From the NCBI RefSeq assembly GCF_002288925.2, contig NW_022097996.1, positions 9,184,451-9,248,450 on the forward strand: a stretch of 64,000 nt of DNA, read 5' to 3'. The position numbers and the translations under genes were made by a program. The notes under the pieces were generated by a model. The model had not been told where the DNA came from, made no database searches, and saw only the letters and a list, made by a program, of their open reading frames with translations. Each line of letters starts with the position of its first letter. Positions within the stretch are counted from its first letter, which is position 1. This document shows, piece by piece, positions 32,792 through 43,030 of the stretch. This DNA comes from Delphinapterus leucas. Lineage: Eukaryota > Chordata > Mammalia > Artiodactyla > Monodontidae.

Positions 32792-33162
32792 TTTATTTAT
32801 TTTGTAAAGACTCTGCTTTTTTTTTTTTTTTTTTTTTTTTTGGGGCTGCGTTAGGTTTTTTTTGCTGTGCACAGGCTTTTTCTAGTTGCGGCGAGAATGG
32901 GCTACTCGTCATTGCGGCGCACAGGCTTCTCATTGCGGTGGCTTCTCTTTGTTGTGGAGCACAGGCTCTAGTCTTGCGGGTTTCAGTAGTTGTGGCACGC
33001 GGACTCAGTAGTTGTGACTCGCGAGCTCTAGAGCGCAGGCTCAGTAGTTGTGGCGCACGGGCTTATTTGCTCTGCGGCATGTGGGATCTTCCCGGATCAG
33101 GGCTGGAACCCTTGTCCCCTGCATTGTCAGGTGGATTCTTAACCACTGCACCAGGGAAGTCC
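32792..33162 (-). mobile_element. CHR SINE, long form, antisense
   Basis: T-run, 'ggggctgcgttaggtttt', three 'tagttgtggc' units, then head 'accagggaagtcc'. TSD TGTCTACCCCATTTA (32777-32791) and TGTCTACCCCCATTTA (33163-33178). The plus-strand 157-codon frame here is just antisense SINE. Confidence 0.94.
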
Positions 33163-33204
33163 TGTCTACCCCCATTTAAAAAGCCAAAATATAATGAACA
33201 ATTA

Positions 33205-33275
33205 CATTTCATTCAACGATCATTTTACAGAGCACTTGCTGTGTGTTGATACTTGGCCCTTGGAAATATAAGGAT
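33205..33275 (-). repeat. L2 3' end fragment, antisense
   Basis: 'tttcattcaacgatcattttacagagcac' followed by 'gtgtgttgatacttgg'. A diverged L2 complement. Confidence 0.4.
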
Positions 33276-33399
33276 GAACTGTCAGCCTCTAACCTCAAGG
33301 GGGCGCTCACCGCCCACTGAGTAGAAAAGCTGTTCACTTCGAGTTCCAATTCTCAGCAAATGGTATCTCTAAGTTGCTAAACCAAAACCCAGAAGAACT

Positions 33400-33730
33400 A
33401 CAAATTCGATGAAGCGGGACGACATTATGCTAAGTGAAGCAAGCCAGAAGGACAAATGCTGTAGAATTCCACTTACATGAGGTACCCATCATAGTCAAAT
33501 TCACAGAGACAGAGGGTAGAATGGTGGGTGCCAGGGGCTGGGGGTGGCGAATGGGGAGTTGATGAATGGGGACAGAGTCTCAGTTTGGGAAGAGAAGAAA
33601 GTTCTGGAGATGGATGGTGATGATGGTTGCACAACAATGTGAAAGTACTTAATTGCACTCAACTACACATTTTAAAACGGTTTAAATGGTAAATTTTGTT
33701 GTTTATTTTACCACAATAAAAAAAAATTGT
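33400..33730 (+). repeat. L1M 3' end, sense
   Basis: 'gacgacattatgctaagtgaagcaagccag' and 'ggtgggtgccaggggctggggg', then 'ttttaccacaataaaa' end. 5'-truncated old copy. Confidence 0.75.
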
Positions 33731-33734
33731 TTTT

Positions 33735-34080
33735 AAGCCAAGAGTCCCCCTTGAAGCCTCTCTTTCATCCCAGATCTAATTCATCGTTAAGGCCTAGTAG
33801 CTCTACTTTCAAAATAGATCCTAAAGGTGACTACCTCTTACCATGGCCCCCGTCACTGTCCTGGGCTGCTTCCCACGTGGGCTCATAAAAGGGCTCCCAG
33901 CCCCACCTGTAGCCTCTCTTCCACACGCAACGGTAGACGCCCTTCACAGCAGAAGTGACCTCACTCAACACTCCTACTTCCATGGCCTCTTTATTGTTCC
34001 CTGAGCTTCCCAAGAACATTCCCTCTGGAGCCATTGCCTCTGCTCTCTTTTCTGCCTGGTACCCTAACAGCCCAGATTTG
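33735..34080. other. Unassigned, possibly L2
   Basis: C/T-rich sequence upstream of a recognisable L2 block. It may be its diverged continuation. Confidence 0.3.
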
Positions 34081-34084
34081 CACC

Positions 34085-34262
34085 TGGCTCAGGCCCTTGC
34101 TTCTTTCACATCTGCACTCCCAGATCCCCTCCTCAGAGTGGCTGCTCTTTACCACCTCCTCTGACATAGCTCATCCCCCTCAGCCTCCATCCTAGAGCCT
34201 TGCTTTATTTTCCTTCATACCAGAATTGCATTGTGTGTTGATTTGTTGGTGGCCATATGTCC
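34085..34262 (+). repeat. L2 fragment, left of Tigger-like element
   Basis: 'cccttgcttctttcacatctgc', 'cttgctttattttccttcatacc' match sense L2 order. The matching 3' end appears at 35,288 after the Tigger-like element. Confidence 0.5.
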
Positions 34263-34317
34263 TCTGCGATGTCCCCTACATACGAACCTTCAAGTTGCAA
34301 ACTTTCAAAGATGCGAA

Positions 34318-34616
34318 CGAGGGACTTCCCTGGTGGTCCAGTGGTTAAGAATCCGCCTCCCAAGGCAGGGGACTCAGGTTCGATCCCTGGTCAGGGAACT
34401 AAGATCCCACATGCAGCACAGCAACTAAGCCTGCATGCCTCAACTACTGAGCCCGCGAGCTCTAGAGCCCGCGCATCACAGCTAGAGAGCCTGAGCGCTC
34501 TGGAGTCCACGCGCCACAACTAGAGAGAAGCCTATGCACTGCAACTAGAGAAGCCCGCATGCCGCAGCTAAGACTAGACGCAGACAAATAAATAAGTAAA
34601 ATATTTTTTAAAAAAA
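34318..34616 (+). mobile_element. CHR SINE, long form
   Basis: Head 'gagggacttccctggtggtcc', B-box 'ggttcgatccc', several 'cacaactagag' units and a T/A tail. The perfect 12-bp TSD CAAAGATGCGAA is at 34306-34317 and 34617-34628. Confidence 0.95.
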
Positions 34617-34916
34617 CAAAGATGCGAATGTGCATTTGCACATCCAATCATGTAAGTTGGTTCCCATGACTGGCATATACTGTCACGTGCGTGCATCCTC
34701 TACAAGTGGTTGTGCTTTTGTGTACTTTGTGCAGTACTGTACAGAGTACAATAGTACAGTATCTTTATTTCAAATCCAGGATGTCCAGAAGCAAGAGTAC
34801 AATCAGCAGTGATGTAGCCGGTACTACTGTACTTTTCAAGGTACTGTACTGTAAGATTAAAAATGTTTTCTTTATTTTTTTGTTTTTGTTTTTTATTTTT
34901 TTTATAATGTTTTTTT

Positions 34917-35118
34917 TTTTTTTTTTGCGGTACACAGGCCTCTCACTGTTGTGGCTCCTCCCGTCGCAGAGCACAGGTTCCGGACGCGCAGGCTCAGCGG
35001 CCCTGGCCCACGGGCCCAGCCGCTCCGCGGCATGTGGGATCCTCCCGGACCGGGGCACGAACCCGCGTCCCCTGCATCGGCAGGCGGACTCTCAACCACT
35101 GCGCCACCAGGGAAGCCC
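34917..35118 (-). mobile_element. Young CHR SINE, antisense
   Basis: T-run, 'gcggtacacaggcc', ending 'gccaccagggaagccc'. Short TSD TGTTTTTT. Confidence 0.93.
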
Positions 35119-35287
35119 TGTTTTTTATGTATTATTTGTGTGAAAAGCATTATAAATCTATTACAGTACAGTACGATATAGCCGATTGTGTTAGTTGGGT
35201 ACCTAGGCTAACTTTGTTGGACTTAGGAACAAATTGAACTTATGAATGCACTCTCGGAATGGAACTCAGTCATGTGTAGGGGACTTA

Positions 35288-35350
35288 ATGTAGTGCCTGA
35301 CACATAGTAGGCACATTCAGTATATGATGGTTGTTCGAATGAATGAATGA
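35288..35350 (+). repeat. L2 3' terminus
   Basis: 'gtgcctgacacatagtaggcac' ending with (GAAT)n 'gaatgaatgaatgag', the typical L2 3' tail. Confidence 0.6.
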
Positions 35351-35512
35351 GAGAGACTTTGTTGTTTTCTATGTATGAGGGCTGGGCTTTGAAGGAGCAG
35401 CCCATATCACAGGCGTGTAAGGTAAATAAGGGAGCTGGGGCTTTGTTTGACTCATGCCATCAACCCACTGTGAGTCCAGTGAGGCACATTGTGGTCCTAA
35501 GACAGGAGGTGA

Positions 35513-35650
35513 GGGACTTCCCTGGCGGTCCAGTGGTTAGGACTCTGTGCTTCCACTGCAGAGGGCACAGGTTTGATCCCTGTTTGGGGAACTAAGTATC
35601 CCGGTGTGGGCAAAAAATAAAAAATAAATTAAAAAAGCAAAACAAACAAA
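35513..35650 (+). mobile_element. CHR SINE, short form
   Basis: Head 'gggacttccctggcggtcc', B-box-like 'aggtttgatccc', A-rich tail. Imperfect flanking 'ggaggtga' / 'cgaggtga'. Confidence 0.88.
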
Positions 35651-35733
35651 AACTAAGAGCACGAGGTGAATGGACTTGTATCTCTCTGGTCAAGGCCTCA
35701 CTGAATTTTCACTCAAAGAGAAAGATAACTTTT

Positions 35734-36251
35734 TTTTTATGGAAGTGTACTTGATTTACAGTATTGTCTTAGTTTCAGGTGTACAGTAAAGTCATTCAGT
35801 TATACATATATTTTTTCAGATTATTTTTGCATTGTAGGTTATTAAAGGATATTGAATATTGTTTCCTGTGCTATACAGTAAATCTTTGTTGCTTATTTAT
35901 TTTATAAATAGTAGTGTGTACCTGTTAATCCCAAACTCCTAATTTATCCTTCCCCTCTATTGGTTTTTGGATCTCTATTTTATTTATTTCCTCTCTGATA
36001 TTTGTTTCCTTCCTTCTGCTGACTTTGGGTTTTGTTTGTTCTTCTTTTTCTAATTCTTTTAGGTGGTACGTTAGGTTGTTTATTTGGGATTTTTCTTGTT
36101 TCTTGAGGAAGGCCTGTATCACTATGAATTTCCCTCTTAGAACTGCTTTTGCTGAGTCCCATAGATTTTGTAGGGTTGTGTTTTCATTGTCGTTTGTCGT
36201 TTGTCTTGAGGTATTTTCTGATTTCCTCTTTGATTTCATCATTGACCCACT
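35734..36251 (-). mobile_element. L1 copy with large internal deletion, antisense
   Basis: Left 215 bp is an antisense L1 3' end. From about 35,955 the text jumps to antisense ORF2 from the region between endonuclease and RT (translated linker motifs such as 'QTTNDNENTT' and 'IRKRRTNK' on the minus strand). Both parts share orientation. One perfect 16-bp TSD, GAGAAAGATAACTTTT, flanks the whole (35718-35733, 36252-36267), so both parts arrived together. About 3.5 kb of ORF2 and 3' UTR is missing. Confidence 0.85.
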
Positions 36252-36267
36252 GAGAAAGATAACTTTT

Positions 36268-37025
36268 GAAGAAGACCCATACCCCCTTCAGCATTCTCAA
36301 ATGGCATTCTACATTTTCTCCAAAAATGTATTCACATTTATGAAATTTATGCAAGTGCTAGGGTTATGGATTTAAGGTTTCCCCTCATGCTCACCTCCTA
36401 CAAGATTAGATTACCTGCCCGGCCAGCTTCAGAAAGCCATGAGAGATAAGAGGTTCTGGAGAGAAAATAGCTTACTTCTTTTGAGGAATGTTGAAGACAC
36501 TTCCAAGAAGCATTTCAGAATAGAAAGGGAGTTGTGGTTGAGTGGCTTTTAAAGGGTAGAGATGAGCTGATTCACCTAGAACTGGCAGGCAAGTGGCTGC
36601 TAAGAGAAGGGCTCCACAGGGAACTGTTTCTGGAGCCGAGGGGACAGGTGTAGGTGTAGGCCGAGGGTCAAAGAAAGGTCAAAAAACACTAAGCTTTTGA
36701 TCAGAGGGAATGAAGGGTGCATTGCAGGTCAACATCACAGCTGGGAGGGTAAAGAAGAGCATGGGAACAACACCCATGAGGAGCAATTCCTGGGCCCACT
36801 CCACTGAGATCTAGAAAGAGTCTGAGAACTGCTCGAGGCATCAGTGCTCACAGCAAGGAGGACAGAAAGGGAGGGGCTTTATGCAGTCATTTAAAAAGAG
36901 ATGAGGAGATAGTCCTCAGTGGATGACCTTGGAGGTCCTTTCCAACTAAGAATCTCTGAGAACCAGATGGGATAAAAAGCAGAAATAAGTAATAAGAAGG
37001 AAAGGAGGGAGTGAGTGTTCAGTTT
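36268..37025. other. No feature recognised
   Basis: Unique-looking sequence without long frames. Confidence 0.3.
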
Positions 37026-37029
37026 TGGA

Positions 37030-37232
37030 ACCTTTACTGCGGGCCAGGTACTTTGCAAGGTGTTTTGCACTTACATCTTATTGAACATTCATACTAACCT
37101 AATAGGTTGGTATTATTATGTCCGGTTGGCAGATGAGAAGACCAATGTTCAGTTTATGGAACGTGCCCCATGTCACACAGCTAGCCAGTGGAGCAAGCAG
37201 GACTCAAATCCAGGAGTGTATGATTCCCAAGG
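37030..37232 (-). repeat. MIR, antisense
   Basis: 'gcgggccaggtactttgcaaggtg' through 'tgtcacacagctagccagtgg' and 'actcaaatccagg', the MIR complement. Confidence 0.75.
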
Positions 37233-37294
37233 GACAGTCCAACTTTTGGTAAATGAGAGAGATATTGTGGAATACCTTGCAGTTATGGTTTTTT

Positions 37295-37501
37295 GTTTAT
37301 TTTTTTTTGTGGTACGCGGGCCTCTCACTGTTGTGGCCTCTCCCGTTGCGGAGCACAGGCTCCGGACGCGCAGGCTCAGCAGCCATGGCTCACGGGCCCA
37401 GCCGCTCCGCGGCATGTGGGATCTTCCCAGACCGGGGCACGAACCCGTGTCCCCTGCATCGGCAGGCAGACTCTCAACCACTGCGCCAACAGGGAAGCCC
37501 T
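37295..37501 (-). mobile_element. Young CHR SINE, antisense
   Basis: 'gtggtacgcgggcc' to 'gccaacagggaagcc'. The perfect 13-bp TSD GTTATGGTTTTTT is at 37282-37294 and 37502-37514. Confidence 0.96.
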
Positions 37502-37852
37502 GTTATGGTTTTTTAGCCTTATTTTGAGCCACAGACCTCTTTGAGGGCAGGAGTTTTTAACCACCAAGGGTCTCATGGATGGGCTTTTGGGGACATGAAT
37601 CTCCTGAAATTATCTGCGAAATCTACTTTGCATATGTATTTTTCTGGAGAGAAGAACCATAGTTCTTTGTTCAGTTCTTTAAAGGTCTCTGCCCCCTCAA
37701 AAGATTTTAACCATTGTTCTAGGAAGTCCATGAACCCTTATGATAGCAAGAGGACAGAGAAAGACAAATACTGTATGATACTATAATGATGGATACATGT
37801 CATTATACTTTTGTGCAAACCCACAGCAAGTAAAACATCAAAAGCAAATCCT

Positions 37853-37937
37853 GGGACTTCCCTGGTGGCACAGTGGTTAAGAATCCGCCTGCCAATGCAG
37901 GGGACATAAATAAATAAATACAACATTTAAGAAAAAA
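37853..37937 (+). mobile_element. CHR SINE with internal deletion (85 bp)
   Basis: Head 'gggacttccctggtggcac' is intact, then after 'gcaggggaca' the text jumps directly to the (TAAA)n tail. TSD AAAGCAAATCCT (37841-37852) and AAAGTAAATCCT (37938-37949). The B box is lost. Confidence 0.9.
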
Positions 37938-37984
37938 AAAGTAAATCCTAAGGTAAACGATGGACATTGGGTGATTATGATGTG

Positions 37985-38331
37985 GTTTTTTTTTAATTAA
38001 AAATTTTTTTTAAAATTTATTTTTGGCTGTGTTGGGTCTTCATTGCTGCACGCAGGCTTTCTCTAGTTGTGGCGAGCAGGGGCTACTCTTTGGTTCTCAT
38101 TGTGGTGGCTTCTCTTGTCACGGAGCACAGGCTCTAGGTGACAGGCTTCAGTAGTTGTAGCACACGGTCTCAGTAGTTGTGGCTCCTGGGCTCTAGAGTG
38201 CAGGCTCGGTAGTTGTGGTCCACAGGCCTAGTTGCCCCACGCCATGTAGGATCTTCCCGGACCAGGGCTCGAACCTGTGTCTCTTGCCTTAGGCAGGCAG
38301 ATTCTTAACCACTGCGCCACAAGGGAAGTCC
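37985..38331 (-). mobile_element. CHR SINE, long form, antisense
   Basis: Ends 'gccacaagggaagtcc'. The perfect 13-bp TSD TGATTATGATGTG is at 37972-37984 and 38332-38344. Confidence 0.95.
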
Positions 38332-38595
38332 TGATTATGATGTGTTAATGTAGGTTCATCCTTGGTAAAAATGCACCATTCTAGGGAGTGATGTTGATAA
38401 TGGGGGAGGCTTTGCATGTGTGCGGGCAGAGGGTAGATAGGAAATCTTTGTGCCTTTGTATCTTCCTCTCAATTTTGTTATAAACCTAAAACTGCTCTTT
38501 TTAAAAAAATGAAGTCTTTAAAAAGAAAAAGATTGAAAAAGAAATAAAACAGAAAAAGTATCCTATGAAAAATGTAGGAATCATCATTAGAAAAA

Positions 38596-38925
38596 GAGTA
38601 AATCATACAAATGAACTTATTTACAAAACAGAAATAGAGTCACAGATGTAGAAAACAAACTTACAGTTACCAGGGGGGACAGGGGTGGGGGAGGGATACA
38701 TTGGGAGATTGGGATGGACATATATACACGACTATATATAAAATAGATAATTAATAAGGACCTACTGTATAGCCAGGAAACTCTTCTCAATACTCTGTAA
38801 TGACCTATATGGGAAAAGAATCTAAAAAAGAGTGGATATATGTATAACTGACTCACTTTGCTGTACAGCAGAAACTAACACAGCATTGTAAATCAACTAT
38901 ATTCCAATAAAAATTTTTAAAAAAA
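38596..38925 (+). mobile_element. L1 3' end, cetartiodactyl type
   Basis: 'ataaggacctactgtatagcc', 'gctgtacagcagaaactaacacagcattgtaaatc' and 'ccaataaa' ending. 5'-truncated. Confidence 0.8.
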
Positions 38926-39086
38926 GAGAAAAAAGTTTCTGGAATGATGTCAATAAAAAATTTATATTTGTGAAAAGAAAAACAGTAAAACTGATAGTTG
39001 TTTCTAGTAGCTGTTTTTTGTTAGGTTTTGTATAATTCCGAGCAATCATGGGTGTGGTCCTGAAAAAAAAAGCCGCAACTTTTTTT

Positions 39087-39293
39087 TAAAAAAATTTATT
39101 TATTTTTAACATCTTTATTGGAGTACAATTGCTTTACAATGGTGTGTTAGCTTCTGCTTTACAACAAAACGCATCAGTTATACATATACATATGTTCCCA
39201 TATCTCTTCCCTCTTGCGTCTCCCTCCCTCCCACCCTCCCTATCCCACCCCTCCAGGCGATCACAAAGCACCAAGCTGATCTCCCTGTGCCAT
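39087..39293 (-). mobile_element. L1 3' end, antisense, about 200 bp
   Basis: Antisense 3' end similar to the full-length L1 at 15 kb, including 'gcaccaagctgatctccctgtg'. TSD AAGCCGCAACTTTTTT (39070-39085) and AAGCCACAACTTTTT (from 39294). Confidence 0.88.
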
Positions 39294-39309
39294 AAGCCAC
39301 AACTTTTTA

Positions 39310-39714
39310 AAGGCCATTTGGAATAACAACACCAATGAGAGTCTTTTTGAGTAGTGCCTTTATGCTTTTCAAAGTGCTTTCATATATATCACCGCATTTG
39401 ATTTTAACAGCCTGTAGGGTGACATAGCCTAAAACAGCTACAAAATTGCCACTGAAAATAGAGTGACTAGAAATGATAAAAGAAGAACTCTTTTACAACT
39501 TAGCATTCTATTTTAGTCACAATAAAACAAGAGAAAACTAGACATAGGGTATTGTTTTAAAATTCCTGCCTAGGTGGAAATAAAATTTTGAGAAATCAGG
39601 GTCCCTTGAAGAATGATTGGAAAGTATCAGAAAGATAATATCCTTACAAGGAAGTAAATGATAGGCATGTTATATATTTAAAGAATCAGAAGAAATATAA
39701 TCATGGACTAGTAT
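39310..39714. other. Mostly unassigned
   Basis: 39,350-39,420 weakly resembles a MIR complement. The rest is not recognised. Confidence 0.3.
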
Positions 39715-39725
39715 TTAAGGATGAG

Positions 39726-39783
39726 GGACTTCCCTGGTGGTCCAGTGGTTAAGGCTCCGAGCTTCCACTGCAGGGGATGTGGG

Positions 39784-39815
<32 letters not shown>

Positions 39816-40163
39816 GGCTGCGTTGGGTCTTCATTGCTGCACGCAGGCTTTCACTAGTTGCGGTGAGCGGGGGCTACTCTTTGATGCAGTGCGCAGGCTT
39901 CTCATTGCAGTGGCTTCTCTTGTTGCAGAGCACGGGCTCTAGGCACATGGGCTCAGTAGTTGTGGCGCACGGGCTTAGTTGCTCCATGGCATGTGGGATC
40001 CTCCCGGACCAGGGCTGGAACCCGTGAACCCTGCATTAGCAGGCGGATTCTTAACTGCTGCGCCACCAGGAAAGTCCAGGGGTGTGGGTATGATCCCTGG
40101 TCGGGGAGCTAAGATCCCGCATGCTGCAGCAAGGCATAAAAAGAAAAGAAAAAAAAGAAAAGC
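39726..40163 (+). mobile_element. CHR SINE, short form, split by another SINE
   Basis: Head at 39726 ('ggacttccctggtggtcc'); body resumes at 40,077 with 'ggtatgatccctggtcgggg' and an A/G tail. TSD TAAGGATGAG (39716-39725) and TAAGGATCAG (40164-40173). Interrupted by the inner SINE 39784-40076. Confidence 0.93.
39784..40076 (-). mobile_element. CHR SINE, long form, antisense, nested in a SINE
   Basis: (TTTA)n then 'ggctgcgttgggtcttc' and head 'gccaccaggaaagtcc'. TSD CAGGGGATGTGGG (39771-39783) and CAGGGGTGTGGG (40077-40088), which is text of the outer SINE. Confidence 0.93.
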
Positions 40164-40173
40164 TAAGGATCAG

Positions 40174-41500
40174 ATGAGAACTGCATAATTTAAGTGGTGG
40201 TATGAGATATGAGAATGGGGACAAACCCAAAATCAAATACTACAGACACGTGGGCACGATACCGACCTAGTTATTGGTCCAAGTGGTGGGTTAGATTGCC
40301 CTGTGCACTGGCCAGGAGGGTGACTGACTCACAAACACACAAGCTATGATGATGAGCTGGGATCTTCCCACCGCCCACCTAACCCATCAGTGTCAGGGAC
40401 TGACCTTTCCCCTGGCCCCGGTTTAGCCCAAAGATACCTGAAGAGCGGTAGCTCTCCCCTCAGCCAAATACAGAAAAGTTTTAGAGAATGTAGGTCAGGT
40501 CCACCCTTCCTGTAATTCATCCTGGTTCTTTAGGACCTAAAGGGTCCTGCTCTTCGTGTGTGTGGAAGGGGGGAGGGGGCAGGACAGCACCCAACCTTCC
40601 TCCACTCAGGATTCAAAGGTATGTTCTCGTTGAAGTGTGCACAAAGATAGTTTTCTGTCCTCACTCTATTTCTTCCCTTCCTGGTGGGAATGTGATCTTT
40701 TCTCAAGAAAAACATGACAAATGATGCCCTGAAAGGTTAACATAGCAAGGAAATGGTTTATTTCTCTTGTAGATATTCTGCTTTGATCCCTGAACGGAGC
40801 TCAGGAGTTCCACTTGGTACCAGGAGGGAGCTGGGACCCCGTGGGGAGGACGGAGGTGGAAAGGATCCGGGCAGAGATTGAAGAGGAGAGACCTGAAACC
40901 AGGAAAAACCTTGTACGCCAACCAACGGCTGCCTCTACACCCCTGAAAGGTGATGTGATGGAAAAATACCAAACCGTTTCGGCCTTTTCTCTAGATTCCA
41001 CTTGCTTGTCTGGGATCTGCTGATAGTAAGATCTCCTTCCCTTCCAGTGGAACCGGGCTCTCTCTTTCAGATGTGGCAGGGCTGGATGGAGGCTTATAAA
41101 CATTTGCCTGGATATTCTCCTTGGTCTCGAGAGGCCCCTCCAGTTTGAAACCTTGGACCCTGGTTTAGCTGGCATCGGACCTCACCTGCATCCATGCTCT
41201 GCACTGGCCCAGGCTGACCTAACTGCCCGTAGGTGTGGTGAGCCCCCGTGCTGGCCCTGGATTCCCCGAGTCCTCTTCAGGAGGGCCTGCCTGTGTCCAC
41301 TGTCTCAGGCCCACAACTACATTGGCTCTGACTAGGTGCATTTCATTTTGAACCCAGGCCCCCCACCTACTTTGGAAGATTGCTGGAAATAGCTTGCTTT
41401 CAAAGTGGAAAGTGGGAGAAATCAATACAGGAGTCTCTTAAAACCCAGCTGTAAGGATTTGGGGAATCAGAAAGTCAAGAGTGTAGAGAGGAAGGGATTA
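40174..41500. other. Unassigned, no repeats recognised
   Basis: About 1.3 kb without recognisable repeats, which is unusual for this window. Overlapping frames at 40,700-41,175 on both strands show no domain features. It could be unique intron or intergenic DNA. Confidence 0.35.
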
Positions 41501-41512
41501 AGAACTTCTACA

Positions 41513-41720
41513 GGAGGCCTTCCCCGGTGGCGCAGTGGTTGAGAGTCCACCTGCCAATGCAGGGGACGCGGGTTCGTGCCCCGGTCCGGGAAGATCCTAC
41601 ATGTCGCAGAGCGGCTGGGCCCATGAGCCATGGCCGCTGAGCCTGCGTGTCTGGAGCCTGTGCTCCGCAACGGGAGAGGCCACAACAGTGAGTAGGCCCG
41701 CGTACCGCAAAAAAAAAAAA
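41513..41720 (+). mobile_element. Young CHR SINE
   Basis: 'ggccttccccggtggcgcag' through 'gcgtaccgc' plus A tail. TSD AGAACTTCTACA (41501-41512) and AGAACTTCTATA (41721-41732). Confidence 0.94.
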
Positions 41721-41732
41721 AGAACTTCTATA

Positions 41733-41850
41733 GGGACTTCCCTGGGGGTCCAGGGGTTAAGACTCCACTCTTCCACTGCATGGGGTATGGGTTCGATTCC
41801 TTGTTGGGGAACTAAGATCCCACACGCCACGTGGCCAAAACAAAGAAAAA
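41733..41850 (+). mobile_element. CHR SINE, short form, directly downstream of another
   Basis: Head 'gggacttccctgggggtcc' begins right at the end of the previous SINE's TSD. B-box 'gggttcgattcc', A/G tail. Confidence 0.9.
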
Positions 41851-42268
41851 GAAAATTTCTTGAACTGAATAAAAATGAAAATACAACATATCAACTTAAA
41901 AAAGTATTAAAAGAAAAAAAACTTTTATAAACAGTGAAACCACTACTCCTTCCTTCAAAGAGGGGAGGGATAATAAATATCATCACAGAAAAGCCTGTGC
42001 CGTAGAGAGAATGGCGACTGATCCCAGCATGAGTTAATGAGACCTCGGAGAGGAGGGTGAAATATGGACTGGGTTAAAGAAGAAATAAATGGGAGGGAAA
42101 GAGAATGTCAGTTTGGAAAGGGAAAGTTTAATGCTGGAAGTAGGTTTTTATTAAGCAATGTAGTATTTATGAATATTTTCTTTCCCTCTTAGGTAAGATA
42201 GGAAGGCCAGAGGCAGACTATTCCTGGTGGGGCACAGCTGGAAACTGTTAAGGATGACAGAGTATGTC
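41851..42268. other. No feature recognised
   Basis: No repeat or exon recognised. Confidence 0.3.
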
Positions 42269-42282
42269 AAAGAGGATTTGGA

Positions 42283-42410
42283 GGGAATTCCGCTGTGGTC
42301 CAGTGGTTAGAACTCTGCACTCTCGCTGCCGAAGGCCCGGGTTCAATCCCTGGTCTGGGAACTAAGGTCCCACAAGCTGCGGGGAGTGGCCAAAAAAAAA
42401 AAAGAGAAAG
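42283..42410 (+). mobile_element. CHR SINE, short form
   Basis: Head 'gggaattccgctgtggtcc', A tail. The perfect 11-bp TSD GAGGATTTGGA is at 42272-42282 and 42411-42421. Confidence 0.93.
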
Positions 42411-42464
42411 GAGGATTTGGAAAGACTTATTTTAGGAATTAATTCAGTTATGTCTTTAATCAAT

Positions 42465-42645
42465 AGCCTATTTTTAGAGCAGTGTTAGATTTACAGAAAA
42501 ATTGAGCAGCAAGTACAAAGAGTTCCCATATTACCCCCTGACACACACACACGTAGTACATTTATTACAATTGATGAACCAATATCGATACATTATTATT
42601 AACTCAAATCCACAGTTTACATTATGGCTCATTTTTTTTGTTGCA
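42465..42645 (-). repeat. L1 3' UTR fragment, antisense
   Basis: 'tttttagagcagtgttagatttacag' and 'acaattgatgaaccaatatcgatac' match an antisense L1M 3' UTR. Confidence 0.5.
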
Positions 42646-42942
42646 ATTGATGAACATATTAAATCTAAAAATAAAGCTGTTTTCATAGATGAGAGATTAT
42701 TAACAGATGTAGAGAATCAATGGTTCCTCTATAAATACTTTATATAATTCCAAAAAAAAGTGGAATTTCCCTCTCAGGACAGCATAGATGTCAAAAAACA
42801 AAAAATTTTCCTTCTGATGGCAGGACTCTTTGGTTCTGGAATGACTTTGAGCTCTTAAGAGCAGCATTTTTGGTACTAGGCAGAACAAAGGTCGTTAAAT
42901 ATTCTTAAGGCTCAGGATATAAAACCCCTTAAAAATTTTTTT

Positions 42943-43030
42943 TGGTACTTAATGCCGTTGAACTGTAACCTTAAAAGCGTTAAAATAGTCAATTTGTGTT
43001 ATATGTATTTTGCCACAATCAGAAGCCTTT
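42943..43030 (+). repeat. L1M 3' terminus, sense
   Basis: 'ttaatgccgttgaactgtaacc' and 'tatgtattttgccacaatcag' match a sense L1M end. Confidence 0.5.

Larger units (their letters stand above)
34269..35286. mobile_element. Tigger-like palindromic DNA transposon with two SINEs
   Basis: Left end 'tgtcccctacatacgaacc' and right end 'catgtgtaggggactta' are inverted repeats. The interior has 'agtactgtac'-rich blocks and 'gttagttgggtacctaggctaac'. Two SINEs interrupt it (34318-34616, 34917-35118). Without them it is about 500 bp, and no transposase frame is present. The TcMar-Tigger placement is from motif memory. Confidence 0.65.
37738..38500 (+). repeat. L1 3' UTR, sense, broken by two SINEs
   Basis: 'gatactataatgatggatacatgtcattatac', 'tgatgtgttaatgtaggttcatc' and 'ttttgttataaacctaaaactgctc' follow L1ME-type 3' UTR order across two SINE insertions (37853-37937, 37985-38331). 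Confidence 0.7.

Noticed and set aside
32776..33249. 157-codon plus-strand frame
   Set aside because: It coincides with an antisense long-form SINE with a clear TSD.
35925..36242. 105-codon minus-strand frame with Lys/Glu-rich text
   Set aside because: It is L1 ORF2 text in the internally deleted L1 copy and not an independent gene.
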